Origin: Nocardia anocheti
GTDB lineage: Bacteria > Actinomycetota > Actinomycetes > Mycobacteriales > Mycobacteriaceae
Reading direction: 5' to 3'
Length of the DNA: 64,000 nucleotides
Assembly (NCBI RefSeq): GCF_029675105.1
Contig: NZ_JAQQFV010000008.1
Span: 186,001-250,000 of the forward strand
Shown here in pieces: positions 6,689 through 15,287 of the stretch; positions within the stretch are counted from its first letter, which is position 1; each line of letters begins with the position of its first letter. Under the pieces are notes generated by a model. It was not told the DNA's origin, did no database searches, and saw only the letters and a program-made list of their open reading frames with translations. The position numbers and the translations under genes are program-made.

Positions 6689-8989
6689 ATGATCGCGACG
6701 GACTCCCTCGCCGATTGGCTCGGTGCGCGCACCGACGCTCAGCTGGTGAAACTGCTGCAGTTGCGGCCCGATCTGGCGGTGCCGCTGCCCGCCTCGATGT
6801 CGGTGCTCGCGGTGCGCGCCCAGCAGCGTGCCTCGGTGCTGCGCGCCGCCGACGATCTGGACACGCTGGAGTTCGCGATCATCGAGGCGCTCACCGCCAA
6901 CGACGACGCCCGCACCATCGGCACCGCGCTCACTCCGCTCACCCGCGCCGCCCTGCACGCGCAGCTGAAGGACCGCGTCACCAAGACCGCCTTCACCGCC
7001 GCGCTGACCAGGCTGCTCGACCGCGCGCTGGTCTGGCAGACCGGCGACGACCTGCACGTCACCCCGTCGGCCGTGGAGGCCCTGCCGTGGCCGGTGGGCG
7101 CCACCACCGCGCTGCCCGACGCGCTCACCGAGCCCGAGGCGAACGCCGCGCTGGCGCAGGCGAGTCCACCCGAGCGCGCCCTGCTCGAGAAACTCGCCAC
7201 CACCGGTCCGCGCGGCCGCACCCGCGACGCCGCGCCGGGCACCCCCGCCGACCGTCCGGTGCAGCGCCTGCTGACCGCGCGCCTGCTGCATCGGATCGAC
7301 GACGAGACCGTGGAACTGCCGGTGACGGTCGGTCAGCTACTGCGTGGCGAACCCGTCACCGACCCGCACGCGCTGGCTCCGCCGAAGCCCGCACCCACCA
7401 AGAACCCGCCCGCCGAGGTGAACGCGGTCGGCGCGGGCGAGGTGGGAGAGCTGCTGCGCGACTGCGCGGATCTGCTCGACGCGCTGGGCAAGCTGCCCGC
7501 CCCCGCCCTGCGCGCCGGTGGCCTCGGCGTGCGCGAATTGCGCAGGCTGGCCAAGCAGACCGGCGTCGACGAACAGCGCACCGGCCTGCTGCTCGAACTG
7601 CTCGCCGCCGCCAAACTCGTCGAGAAGGGCCTGCCCGAGCCGCCGCCGGATCTCGACACCACCGACGATTTCTGGGCCCCCACCCCCGCCGCCGACGCCT
7701 GGTCCGACGCGCCCCCCGCCACCCGCTGGGTCGTGCTCGCCCAGGCCTGGCTGGACCTGGACCGGATGCCCTGGATGATCGGCCTGCGCGACGCCGCCGA
7801 CAAGCCCATCGCGGCCCTGTCGGCCGAACTGCGGATTCCACACGCCGTGCGCGACCGGCACGAGATCCTGCGCCTGCTCGCCGAATACCCCAGCGGCACC
7901 GCCCTGACCCCCGCCGAGATCGGCAAGCTGCTGGCCTGGCGGATGCCGCGCCGCCGCAGACACTTCCGGCTCGACGCGGTGACCGCGACCCTGGCCGAGG
8001 CCGCCACCCTGGGCCTGCTCGGCCGTGGCGCCCTGGATTCCGCGGCCCGCGCGCTGCTGCACGGCGCCGAGTCCAGCGTCACCGACGCCGAGGCCGAGAT
8101 GGCCGCCGCGCTGCCCGAGCCGGTCGATCACGTTCTGGTGCAAGCGGATCTGACCGTGATCGCACCTGGCCCACTCGTCCCCGAACTCCGCGGCCGGATC
8201 GCGCTGGTCGCCGACGTGGAGTCCGCGGGCGCCGCCACCGTCTACCGCGTGAGCGATGCGTCGGTGCGCCGCGCCCTGGACGCGGGCCTGACCGCCGCCG
8301 AACTCCACGCCCTGTTCGCCACCCACTCGCGCACCCCCGTGCCCCAATCCCTGACCTACCTCATCGACGACGTAGCCCGCCGCCACGGTCAACTCCGCGC
8401 AGGCATGGCCCAGTCCTTCCTCCGCAGCGACGACCCCGCGCTCCTGGCCCAGGTCCTCGCCGCCCCCGTCGCCGAAACCCTGGCCCTGCGCGCCATCGCC
8501 CCCACCGTCGCCATAGCCCAGGCCCCCCTCGGCGAACTACTCGAACAGCTACGCGCAGCCGGTTTCGCCCCCGCTGGCGAGGATTCCGGCGGCGCGATCG
8601 TCGACCTACGCCCCCGCGGCGCCCGCATCGCGGTGCGCCCAATGGCCCGCAGACCCTACCGCCCGAGTTCCCCCACCCCCGAACAATTGGCCCAACTCGT
8701 CACCGAACTCCGCGCGGGCGAGCGGGCAGCAGGCGCCCGCACCGGCCAATCCGTCCGCAGCGACGGCACCCGCACCGGCACCGCCGCCACCCTGGCTCTA
8801 CTCCAGCTGGCCGCCCGAGTCCGCCGCCCCGTCAACATCGCCTACGTAGACGCCCAGGGCGTAGCCACCCAACGCGTAGTCGAACCCCTCCGAGTAGGCA
8901 ACGGCCAACTAGACGCAGTAGACCCCGTCACCGGCGCCACCCGCCACTTCACCCTGCACAGAATCGCCTCAGTGGCCCTACTGGACTGA
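6689..8989 (+). CDS. XPB/Ssl2 helicase-related domain protein (Rv0862c-like)
   Basis: A 766-residue, Ala/Leu-rich protein with no signal peptide and no Walker A or DEAD-type motif, so it is not an ATPase by itself. The long central region, from about residue 330 to 620, resembles the XPB/Ssl2-type conserved helicase-associated domain (winged-helix rich). The C-terminal stretch near residues 700-766 (VNIAYVDAQGV...VVEPLRVGNGQLDAV) looks like a WYL-type ligand or nucleic-acid fold. Homologues (Rv0862c) are encoded near the XPB helicase, as here, where XPB lies 4 kb downstream on the other strand; a role with XPB in DNA repair is inference. The coding sequence is strikingly C-rich in its last third. 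Confidence 0.75.
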   Translation: MIATDSLADWLGARTDAQLVKLLQLRPDLAVPLPASMSVLAVRAQQRASVLRAADDLDTLEFAIIEALTANDDARTIGTALTPLTRAALHAQLKDRVTKTAFTAALTRLLDRALVWQTGDDLHVTPSAVEALPWPVGATTALPDALTEPEANAALAQASPPERALLEKLATTGPRGRTRDAAPGTPADRPVQRLLTARLLHRIDDETVELPVTVGQLLRGEPVTDPHALAPPKPAPTKNPPAEVNAVGAGEVGELLRDCADLLDALGKLPAPALRAGGLGVRELRRLAKQTGVDEQRTGLLLELLAAAKLVEKGLPEPPPDLDTTDDFWAPTPAADAWSDAPPATRWVVLAQAWLDLDRMPWMIGLRDAADKPIAALSAELRIPHAVRDRHEILRLLAEYPSGTALTPAEIGKLLAWRMPRRRRHFRLDAVTATLAEAATLGLLGRGALDSAARALLHGAESSVTDAEAEMAAALPEPVDHVLVQADLTVIAPGPLVPELRGRIALVADVESAGAATVYRVSDASVRRALDAGLTAAELHALFATHSRTPVPQSLTYLIDDVARRHGQLRAGMAQSFLRSDDPALLAQVLAAPVAETLALRAIAPTVAIAQAPLGELLEQLRAAGFAPAGEDSGGAIVDLRPRGARIAVRPMARRPYRPSSPTPEQLAQLVTELRAGERAAGARTGQSVRSDGTRTGTAATLALLQLAARVRRPVNIAYVDAQGVATQRVVEPLRVGNGQLDAVDPVTGATRHFTLHRIASVALLD

Positions 8990-9124
8990 GGTCCCGGGCG
9001 ACCTACCCACCCCAGCCACACGGCACCACCCGAGTCGGCCATCACGGCACCCCCAGCCACACGGCACCCCTCAATTCCGCCATGACCGCACTCCCAGCCC
9101 CGCACCCGCGACCCCGAGGAGCGG

Positions 9125-9254
9125 CGGCCGACGAAGTCGGCCGGTCGCGGCCGGGTCGCCGGTCAGGCGCCGTTGCGTACGCGACGAAGGAGCAAGCAAC
9201 GGCGCCTGACCGGCGGCCCCTAGGGGCCGCGACTCGAGCGCGCCAGCGCTCCAA
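9125..9254. repeat. Extragenic palindrome cluster with repeat copy 2
   Basis: The gene-free stretch 8990-9308 contains, in order, CGGCCGAC-GAA-GTCGGCCG (9125-9143), a 19-bp perfect inverted repeat GCCGGTCAGGCGCCGTTGC (9158-9176 with 9196-9214), the palindrome GGCCCCTAGGGGCC (9215 onward), and the 22-bp core at 9233-9254 identical to 4581-4602. It sits between convergent genes. The hairpins could terminate transcription from both sides; the shared core points to a dispersed repeat family. Confidence 0.75.
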
Positions 9255-9308
9255 CAAACACAGCCCTGTACACACCCCCGAGGCAAGTAAACCCCGTCCC
9301 CCGCCGCC

Positions 9309-9824
9309 CTACGGCTTAGCCAAGCAGAACGTAATCTTCGGCTCAGGCACAGTCCGGAACTGAGTAGCGTCAACCCCACACAACAACTCGTCAGTCTCCC
9401 CATCAATCCGCTTGACCACCTTGAACGAAGCCTGGGCCCCCGAACAATCCACCGCTTCCGCAGGCCGAGTCCCCGCATCCGCATAGCACTTACCCTCGGC
9501 AAAGTTCGGCGTCAGACAAAGCCCGGTCTTCGTCTCCCCCACCGTCCCGTTGAAGGTAGCCGCATCAGCATCACAGTCCAGCGGACCCGCACCGACCGAA
9601 GCAATCCGATAGGAGGCAGCACTCGAGGAACAGTCCGCCACAGCCGCCACCATCGCATCGGCAGTGTTATCGGTGACCTGGACACACGAACCAGCCGAGA
9701 CCGAACCAGCGGAGGCCGACGAGTCGTCACCGGACGAGCAGCCGACAACCGCCCCGACCAGCGCGACCGTGGCGACGGGGGCGAACACGAGCCGAGCCAG
9801 CAGTCGCTTTCCTGGGTTGAACAC
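9309..9824 (-). CDS. Lipoprotein of the LppU type
   Basis: A secreted lipoprotein: the hydrophobic signal ends in the lipobox VVGC, followed by a Ser/Asp/Ala-rich linker. The mature domain carries about seven cysteines (SCVQV, DCSS, LDCD, LCL, KCYAD, DCSG, LLCG, FCLAKP) in the pattern of LppU/SCO3897-family proteins, predicted to form disulphides. The GTG at 9824 is chosen because GAGG lies 6 nt upstream; a GTG at 9836 adds 4 residues. Function is unknown in the family. Divergent from the coiled-coil gene at 9931. Confidence 0.72.
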   Translation of the reverse strand: MFNPGKRLLARLVFAPVATVALVGAVVGCSSGDDSSASAGSVSAGSCVQVTDNTADAMVAAVADCSSSAASYRIASVGAGPLDCDADAATFNGTVGETKTGLCLTPNFAEGKCYADAGTRPAEAVDCSGAQASFKVVKRIDGETDELLCGVDATQFRTVPEPKITFCLAKP

Positions 9825-9930
9825 TGAAAACCTCACTCACCGAACGGTTCAGGCATACATGACCGCCGGTGACGATACCCAAGACCGCGCCTGCCGCGCT
9901 CGTCCGCGTCGGCTGGCTACCATCGGGGAG

Positions 9931-10923
9931 ATGAGCATCGACGATGTCGCGGCCGAACTGTACGGTCTCGACCCCGCCGACTTCGTCGCGGCCCGCACCG
10001 AACGCGCCGCCGAGGCCCGCGCCGATGGTGACCGCGAGCTCGCCGCCGCCGTCACCGCCCTGCGCAAACCGACCGTCGCCGCGTGGACGGTGAACCTGCT
10101 CGCCCGCGCCGCCGAGGACGAGATCGCCGCCCTGCTCGACCTCGGTGACGCCTTGCGTTCGGCCCAGCGGCAACTCTCCGGCGCCAAGCTGCGTGCCCTG
10201 GGCACCCAGCGTCAGCAGGTGGTCAACGCGATGACCAAGCGCGCGGCCGAACTGTCCGCCGAGCACGGCCGCACCGCCACCGAACAGACCCTGCGCGAGG
10301 TCGGCCAGACCCTCACCGCCGCCCTCGCCGATCCGGAGGTCGCCGATCAGGTCCGCGCCGGGGTGCTCCCGGCCACGGTCACCTACGAGGGTTTCGGTCC
10401 GGCGGGTCTGGTGGCGATCACGGGCGGGAAGGGGCGCACCGAATCCGAGGCTTCCGCCGACAGCGGGAAAGCAGCTGACGGCGGTGGAAAGGCGGGTGGC
10501 GGCGGGAAGGCCGGTGAGGGCGGCGGAGCACGCAGCGGCGGCAAGACCGGTTCGGGTAAGAAGGCCGGTTCGGCCAGCAAGGGCAGCTCAGGCCGCCCCG
10601 AGAAACCGACCCCCGAGGAGATCGCCGCCGCCCGCCGAGCCGAAGCCCAACAGGAACTCGACGACGCCCGAGCTGGCCTCGAATCCGCCCGCACCGACCG
10701 CGACGAAGCCGAAGCCACCGCCGCCCAGGCGAAATCCGCCCTCACCGCCGCCGACGACCGCATCGCCCAACTCCGCGCCGACCTCGAACACGCCGAACAA
10801 CAACGCCACTTCGCCCAGACCGCCGACCATCGCGCCCGCGCCGAACTCACCGCCGCCCGAAGCCAATTCGACCGGATGAAACGCTGGGCCGACCGAGCCC
10901 GCGCCCGTCTCGACGAGTCCTGA
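9931..10923 (+). CDS. Coiled-coil hypothetical protein
   Basis: A 330-residue cytoplasmic protein in three parts. An N-terminal conserved helical domain (about 1-155) contains KPTVAAWTVNLLAR. A Gly/Lys/Ser linker (about 175-225) consists of runs of GGGKAG. The C-terminal part (about 230-330) is rich in Ala/Glu/Arg heptads and should form a coiled coil. The N-terminal block resembles actinobacterial proteins of unknown function. The basic Gly/Lys linker suggests nucleic-acid contact, which is inference. The ATG is immediately preceded by CGGGGAG, an unusually short spacing. Convergent and abutting with the peptidase gene. Confidence 0.65.
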   Translation: MSIDDVAAELYGLDPADFVAARTERAAEARADGDRELAAAVTALRKPTVAAWTVNLLARAAEDEIAALLDLGDALRSAQRQLSGAKLRALGTQRQQVVNAMTKRAAELSAEHGRTATEQTLREVGQTLTAALADPEVADQVRAGVLPATVTYEGFGPAGLVAITGGKGRTESEASADSGKAADGGGKAGGGGKAGEGGGARSGGKTGSGKKAGSASKGSSGRPEKPTPEEIAAARRAEAQQELDDARAGLESARTDRDEAEATAAQAKSALTAADDRIAQLRADLEHAEQQRHFAQTADHRARAELTAARSQFDRMKRWADRARARLDES

Positions 10924-12348
10924 TCAGTCGCCCAGCGTGCCCGGATACAGGAACGCGTCGCGCGGCGCCCGCGTCCCGTCCAGCCATTCGGCCAGGAAGT
11001 CCTTCAGCGGCATCGACGTGCGCGTCTGCAGGAATTCGCGGAACTCCGGCATCGACGCGTGCCCGTCACGGTGGGCCGTCACGAAGTCCTTCAAGGCCGC
11101 GAAGAAGACGTCCTCGCCGATCAGCTTGCGCAGGGCGTGCAGGAACAGCGGGCCCCGGTAGTAGACGGAGGTGAACTCGTTGCCGACGCCGGGATCGGCC
11201 AGCGCGTACTCCCAGAATTCGGTGTCGTCGCGGTATTTGCCGACCGTCTCGCGGTATTTGGTGTCCACGTCGGCGCCGTCGGTCCGTTCGATCCACAGGT
11301 AGTCGGCGGTGTAGCTGGCGAAACATTCGTTGAGGCAGATGTCGGACCACTGCCGCACCGACATGGTGTCGCCCCACCACTGGTGGGCGAGCTCGTGCAC
11401 CACGGTGTTGAGGTCGGTCCACGGCGCGTAGGTGGGTCGGGTCTGGGTTTCCAGCGAGAACGGGATCTCGGCGTCGACGTAGATGCCGCCCGCCACCTCG
11501 AACGGGTAGGGCCCGTAGAGGTTTTCGAGGAAGTCGAGGATCTCCGGCACCCGCTGTTCGTCCTCGCGGTTGTCCTCCGACTCCGGTGCGAAGGCACTGA
11601 GTACAGGCGTGCCGTCGGCGCGGCGGTTCTCCAGGAAGGTGAAGTGATCGACGGCCATCGTGGTGAGGTAGCCGATCACGGGCTGCCTGGTCTCCCAGGT
11701 GGTGACGAGTTTCCCGTCGCGGACCTCGTGCCGGGTGCGCTCCCCGGTCGACATCACCTCCCACCCCTCGGGCACCGAGGCGCGCAGGGTGAAGGTCGCC
11801 TTGTCCAGCGGTGTGTCGTTGAGCGGATACCAGCTACTCGCGCTGTGCGGCTGGCCGACGGCGAAGGCGCCACCGCTGGGCGCGTAGGTCCACCCCTCCC
11901 CTTCGGTGTCGGCCACCTCCCCGGCGTAGTCGACGACGATCCGCAACGGCAGTCCGGCGGGCAACGGCAGCAGCGGCGTCACCACGAGTTCGTGCTCCCC
12001 CTCGCGCGCGAACCCGGCGGGCTGCCCGTTGACGGTCACCATGCGCACCTGCGGCCCCCGGAAGTCGAGATTGAACTGGGCCAGCGGCTGCACGGCCCGC
12101 GCCTCGATCCCCGCCGTCCCACGCAACTGATGCGTCGGCGGGTCGTAGTCGACGGCGAGGTCGTAATGGGTCACGTCGTAGCCCCCGTTGCCGTCGAGCG
12201 GGTAGTAGGGATCGCCCACCCCCGGCGCCCCGATCAGCGCCGGATCCGCCGCCGCGGGTCCGGTCCCCAGCATCAGCAGCGCGAACGCCGCGCACACCCC
12301 CGCCGACCATCGCATCTCACGGACACCTTTCCCGGTCTGGACGCCCAT
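10924..12348 (-). CDS. Secreted M1-family zinc aminopeptidase
   Basis: Exported metallopeptidase of the gluzincin M1 family. A signal peptide precedes a beta-rich N-terminal domain. The catalytic site HELAH begins at about residue 318 (HELAHQWWGDTMS), with the third zinc ligand in NECFASYTADYLW about 20 residues later. The substrate-binding GAMEN element is replaced by a FSLETQTRP segment. At about 474 residues it lacks the large C-terminal domain of classic M1 enzymes, as in other short actinobacterial members. Two starts are plausible: ATG 12348 (GGTGAG 8 nt upstream) and ATG 12315, which gives a tighter signal peptide. The stop abuts that of the convergent coiled-coil gene. Confidence 0.87.
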   Translation of the reverse strand: MGVQTGKGVREMRWSAGVCAAFALLMLGTGPAAADPALIGAPGVGDPYYPLDGNGGYDVTHYDLAVDYDPPTHQLRGTAGIEARAVQPLAQFNLDFRGPQVRMVTVNGQPAGFAREGEHELVVTPLLPLPAGLPLRIVVDYAGEVADTEGEGWTYAPSGGAFAVGQPHSASSWYPLNDTPLDKATFTLRASVPEGWEVMSTGERTRHEVRDGKLVTTWETRQPVIGYLTTMAVDHFTFLENRRADGTPVLSAFAPESEDNREDEQRVPEILDFLENLYGPYPFEVAGGIYVDAEIPFSLETQTRPTYAPWTDLNTVVHELAHQWWGDTMSVRQWSDICLNECFASYTADYLWIERTDGADVDTKYRETVGKYRDDTEFWEYALADPGVGNEFTSVYYRGPLFLHALRKLIGEDVFFAALKDFVTAHRDGHASMPEFREFLQTRTSMPLKDFLAEWLDGTRAPRDAFLYPGTLGD

Positions 12349-12445
12349 CGTCGCAGCTCACCGCACCCGCCCGCACCACCGGCCACCTGGTCAACCGATC
12401 ACCACACTCCGGTGGCGTCGGTTTCTCGGCCGACGCCGTCCAGCA

Positions 12446-13111
12446 TCAACCGAGGTCGGCGGGGAGCTGGTGCGGGTCGAGGAGGAGGCGTTTGGTGGCG
12501 GTGCGTTTGACGCGGGCGGCCAGGGCGAGATTCTCGGCGAGCAGGCGCCATTCGATCTCGGTGATGGCGGCCGAAGCCCGGTCGATGACCGCCTGGTCGC
12601 GCGTCCCCCAGGCGATCGGCATGGCGGTGACGATCTGCCAGCGCTCACCGACCTGGCGCGGGGCACGATCGGTGCGCACGGCCACGGCCGGTACCCGCTC
12701 CCCGCGACGCGGCGCATGGCCGGGCAGCGTCCGCACCTTGCGGGTGATCAGCGCCCAGCTGCGAGTGGTGGCGGTGGGCTCGGCGATGTCGACCAGGGCG
12801 AGCAGCACGATCCCCGACGGCTCGGACTCGGTGACCACCGCGGGCACCAAAGGCCCGTCCTGGTAGAGCTTTTCGATGCTGGAACGGTGCGGCGTCCACA
12901 GCGCCACCCACAGTGCGATGATCGCGGCGAGCACGCAGACCACGGCGAGCAGATAGCCCCAGGCCTGCCCGCTCCAGACCAGCGCGACCGTGGCCGCGAC
13001 GGCGAGTCCCGCCACGAGGAGGGCCAGCAGGCGCAGCCTGCGTAACCCGGTGAACGTCTCGTTGACCGCATGAGCGTGCTCTCGGTCGACCACGAATTCG
13101 AAGCGGCGCAC
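12446..13111 (-). CDS. Two-helix membrane protein, DUF3239-like
   Basis: A 221-residue protein with a short basic N-terminus, two adjacent transmembrane helices (about 25-45 and 50-71), and a cytoplasmic domain of mixed beta/alpha character (WALITRKVRTLPGHAPRRGERV...). The layout fits the DUF3239 family of Nocardia and relatives; no function is known. The GTG start is well supported by AGGAAGG 5 nt upstream. It lies 94 bp downstream of the XPB gene stop on the same strand and could be cotranscribed. Confidence 0.65.
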   Translation of the reverse strand: MRRFEFVVDREHAHAVNETFTGLRRLRLLALLVAGLAVAATVALVWSGQAWGYLLAVVCVLAAIIALWVALWTPHRSSIEKLYQDGPLVPAVVTESEPSGIVLLALVDIAEPTATTRSWALITRKVRTLPGHAPRRGERVPAVAVRTDRAPRQVGERWQIVTAMPIAWGTRDQAVIDRASAAITEIEWRLLAENLALAARVKRTATKRLLLDPHQLPADLG

Positions 13112-13205
13112 AGTTCCTTCCTAGCACAGGTTGCGGAGGAGTTGCCTCCACTTATCTGCCGAGGGGTTCATAGCACCGTACCCCGCCCCGACCTGGGGAT
13201 GAGCG

Positions 13206-14873
13206 CTACGCGCCGTCACCGATCGGCGGTCCGAGCAGATCATCGGCATCGGTGATGCGATACGCATACCCCTGTTCGGCCAGAAAACGCTGCCGATGCG
13301 CGGCGTATTCGGCGTCGAGGGTGTCGCGCGCGACCACCGAATAGAAATGCGCCTGTCCCCCATCCTGTTTGGGCCGCAGCAGCCTGCCCAGGCGCTGCGC
13401 CTCCTCCTGCCGCGAGCCGAACGTGCCCGAAACCTGCACCGCCACCGAGGCTTCCGGCAGATCGATGGAGAAGTTGGCCACCTTGCTCACCACCAGCACC
13501 GGGATCTCCCCGGACCGGAACGCGTCGAAGAGCGCCTCACGCTCCTTGTTCTTGGTCGCCCCGGTGATGACCGGGGCGTTCAGATCCACGCCGAGTTCCT
13601 CGAGCTGGTCGAGGTAGGCGCCGATCACCAGCGTCGGCGCGCCCTTGTGCCGCTCGAGAATGGACTCCACGACGGGGATCTTGGTGCGCGCGGTCGAGCA
13701 CAGCTTGTAGCGCTCCTCCGGCTCGGCCGTCGCGTAGGCCATCCGCTCGGCGTCGGTGAGGGTCACCCGCACCTCCACGCAGTCGGCCGGGGCGATCCAG
13801 CCCTGGGCCTCGATGTCCTTCCACGGCGCGTCGTAGCGCTTGGGGCCGATCAGCGAGAAGACGTCGCCCTCGCGACCGTCCTCGCGCACCAGCGTCGCGG
13901 TGAGGCCGAGCCTGCGGCGGGACTGCAGATCGGCGGTCATCCGGAAGACCGGCGCGGGCAGCAGGTGCACCTCGTCGTAGATCACCAGACCCCAGTCGCG
14001 GCTGTCGAACAGCTCCAGATGCTTGTACTCACCCTTGGATTTGCGGGTGATCACCTGGTAGGTGGCGATGGTGACCGGCCGGATCTCCTTGCGTTCGCCG
14101 GAGTACTCGCCGATCTCGTCCTCGGTCAGCGTGGTGCGCGCCAGCAGCTCACGCCGCCACTGCCTGCCCGCCACCGTATTGGTGACCAGGATCAGCGTGG
14201 TCGCCTTGGCCTTGGCCATCGCCGCGGCGCCGACCATGGTCTTGCCCGCGCCGCACGGCAGCACCACCACGCCCGAACCGCCCGCCCAGAACGAGTCGGC
14301 GGCCATCTCCTGATAGTCGCGCAGGTGCCACTTGCCCTCGGTGTAGTCCAGGCCGATCTCGTGCGCCTCGCCGTCGACGTACCCGGCCAGGTCCTCGGCG
14401 GGCCAGCCGATCTTGAGCAGCATCTGCTTGATGTGACCGCGCTCGGACGGGTGCACGATCACCGTGTCGTCATCGATGCGGGCACCGAGCATGGGCGCGA
14501 TCTTCTTGTGCCGCAACACCTCTTCGAGCACCGCCCGATCCAGGCTGACCAGGCACAACCCGTGCGCCGGATGCTTGACCAGCTGCAACCTGCCGTAGCG
14601 GCCCATGGTGTCGACGATGTCGACCAGCAGCGGCTGCGGCACCGCGTAGCGCGAGAAACTCACCAGCGCGTCCACCACCTGCTCGGCGTCGTGCCCCGCC
14701 GCCCGCGCGTTCCACAGCGCCAGCGGCGTGATCCGATAGGTGTGCACGTGCTCGGGCGCGCGCTCAAGCTCGGCGAACGGCGCGATGGCCTGCCGCGCGT
14801 TGCCTGCCAGCTCGTGATCGACCTCGAGCAGCAGGGTCTTGTCGCTCTGGACGATCAACGGCCCGTCGGTCAC
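13206..14873 (-). CDS. XPB-type DNA repair helicase
   Basis: Superfamily 2 3'-5' DNA helicase of the XPB/ERCC3 type, 555 residues, close to the 542 of the mycobacterial enzyme. It has an N-terminal domain (1-170), then RecA-like domain 1 with Walker A PCGAGKTM (about residues 203-211), the DEVH box (IYDEVHLLP) and motif III GLTATLVR. RecA-like domain 2 carries the motif VI sequence QRLGRLLRP. The GTG at 14873 follows AGGAG at 8-nt spacing and gives VTDGPLIVQSDKTLLLEV, the expected N-terminus. An 88-nt hairpin lies 38 bp upstream. In archaea XPB partners Bax1 nuclease; no Bax1 gene is visible here. Confidence 0.93.
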   Translation of the reverse strand: MTDGPLIVQSDKTLLLEVDHELAGNARQAIAPFAELERAPEHVHTYRITPLALWNARAAGHDAEQVVDALVSFSRYAVPQPLLVDIVDTMGRYGRLQLVKHPAHGLCLVSLDRAVLEEVLRHKKIAPMLGARIDDDTVIVHPSERGHIKQMLLKIGWPAEDLAGYVDGEAHEIGLDYTEGKWHLRDYQEMAADSFWAGGSGVVVLPCGAGKTMVGAAAMAKAKATTLILVTNTVAGRQWRRELLARTTLTEDEIGEYSGERKEIRPVTIATYQVITRKSKGEYKHLELFDSRDWGLVIYDEVHLLPAPVFRMTADLQSRRRLGLTATLVREDGREGDVFSLIGPKRYDAPWKDIEAQGWIAPADCVEVRVTLTDAERMAYATAEPEERYKLCSTARTKIPVVESILERHKGAPTLVIGAYLDQLEELGVDLNAPVITGATKNKEREALFDAFRSGEIPVLVVSKVANFSIDLPEASVAVQVSGTFGSRQEEAQRLGRLLRPKQDGGQAHFYSVVARDTLDAEYAAHRQRFLAEQGYAYRITDADDLLGPPIGDGA

Positions 14874-14910
14874 AACCTTGCTCCTGTGTTCATCGGCGGC
14901 TGGTGCCGCA

Positions 14911-14998
14911 GTTTTCGGCCTCGTAACCCCGCATCCGAGGGGCGATACTCCGGCTTCGCCGTGACGTCTCGCCCCTCGGATGCGGGGCGGCCGAAAAC
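14911..14998. repeat. 88-bp composite inverted repeat
   Basis: Outer arms GTTTTCGGCC (14911-14920) and GGCCGAAAAC (14989-14998) enclose inner arms of 19 bp (14927-14945, CCCCGCATCCGAGGGGCGA, with 14969-14987), all perfectly complementary. A 23-nt loop contains a CGGC-TTC-GCCG hairpin. It lies upstream of the XPB start in a 414-bp gene-free region. It may be a cruciform, a terminator or a mobile palindromic repeat. Confidence 0.85.
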
Positions 14999-15097
14999 CG
15001 TGGTGGGCGCGTTTCGGGAGTATGCGATGGCGGTGGGTGGCCTTTTTGCCGCCTTGTTCGATTGTACGGATCTGCACCGACATGGACCGGGGACCGC

Positions 15098-15165
15098 TTC
15101 GTCGGGTGTGGGCGTTCGTCGGGTGTGGGCGTTCGTGGGGTGTGCGCGTTCGTGGGGTGTGCGCG
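15098..15165. repeat. 17-bp tandem repeat, four copies
   Basis: Two copies of TTCGTCGGGTGTGGGCG are followed by two copies of the variant TTCGTGGGGTGTGCGCG, head to tail with no spacer. The period is not a multiple of three and no gene covers it, so this is a non-coding minisatellite, between the XPB and LysE genes. The 2+2 pattern suggests block duplication. Confidence 0.92.
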
Positions 15166-15287
15166 GCGGCCGACGCGATCAACGCCGAGTCGTGGGCGTG
15201 GCCTCGGCGCGGCGACGCGGGGCGGGCGGTCCAGCAGGTGTCGACTGGACCGCGACAACCAGCCCACGACCAGGTCAGACTCGACGC

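Noticed and set aside
15098..15165. CRISPR array
   Set aside because: The units are directly adjacent with no spacers, and no cas genes are present.
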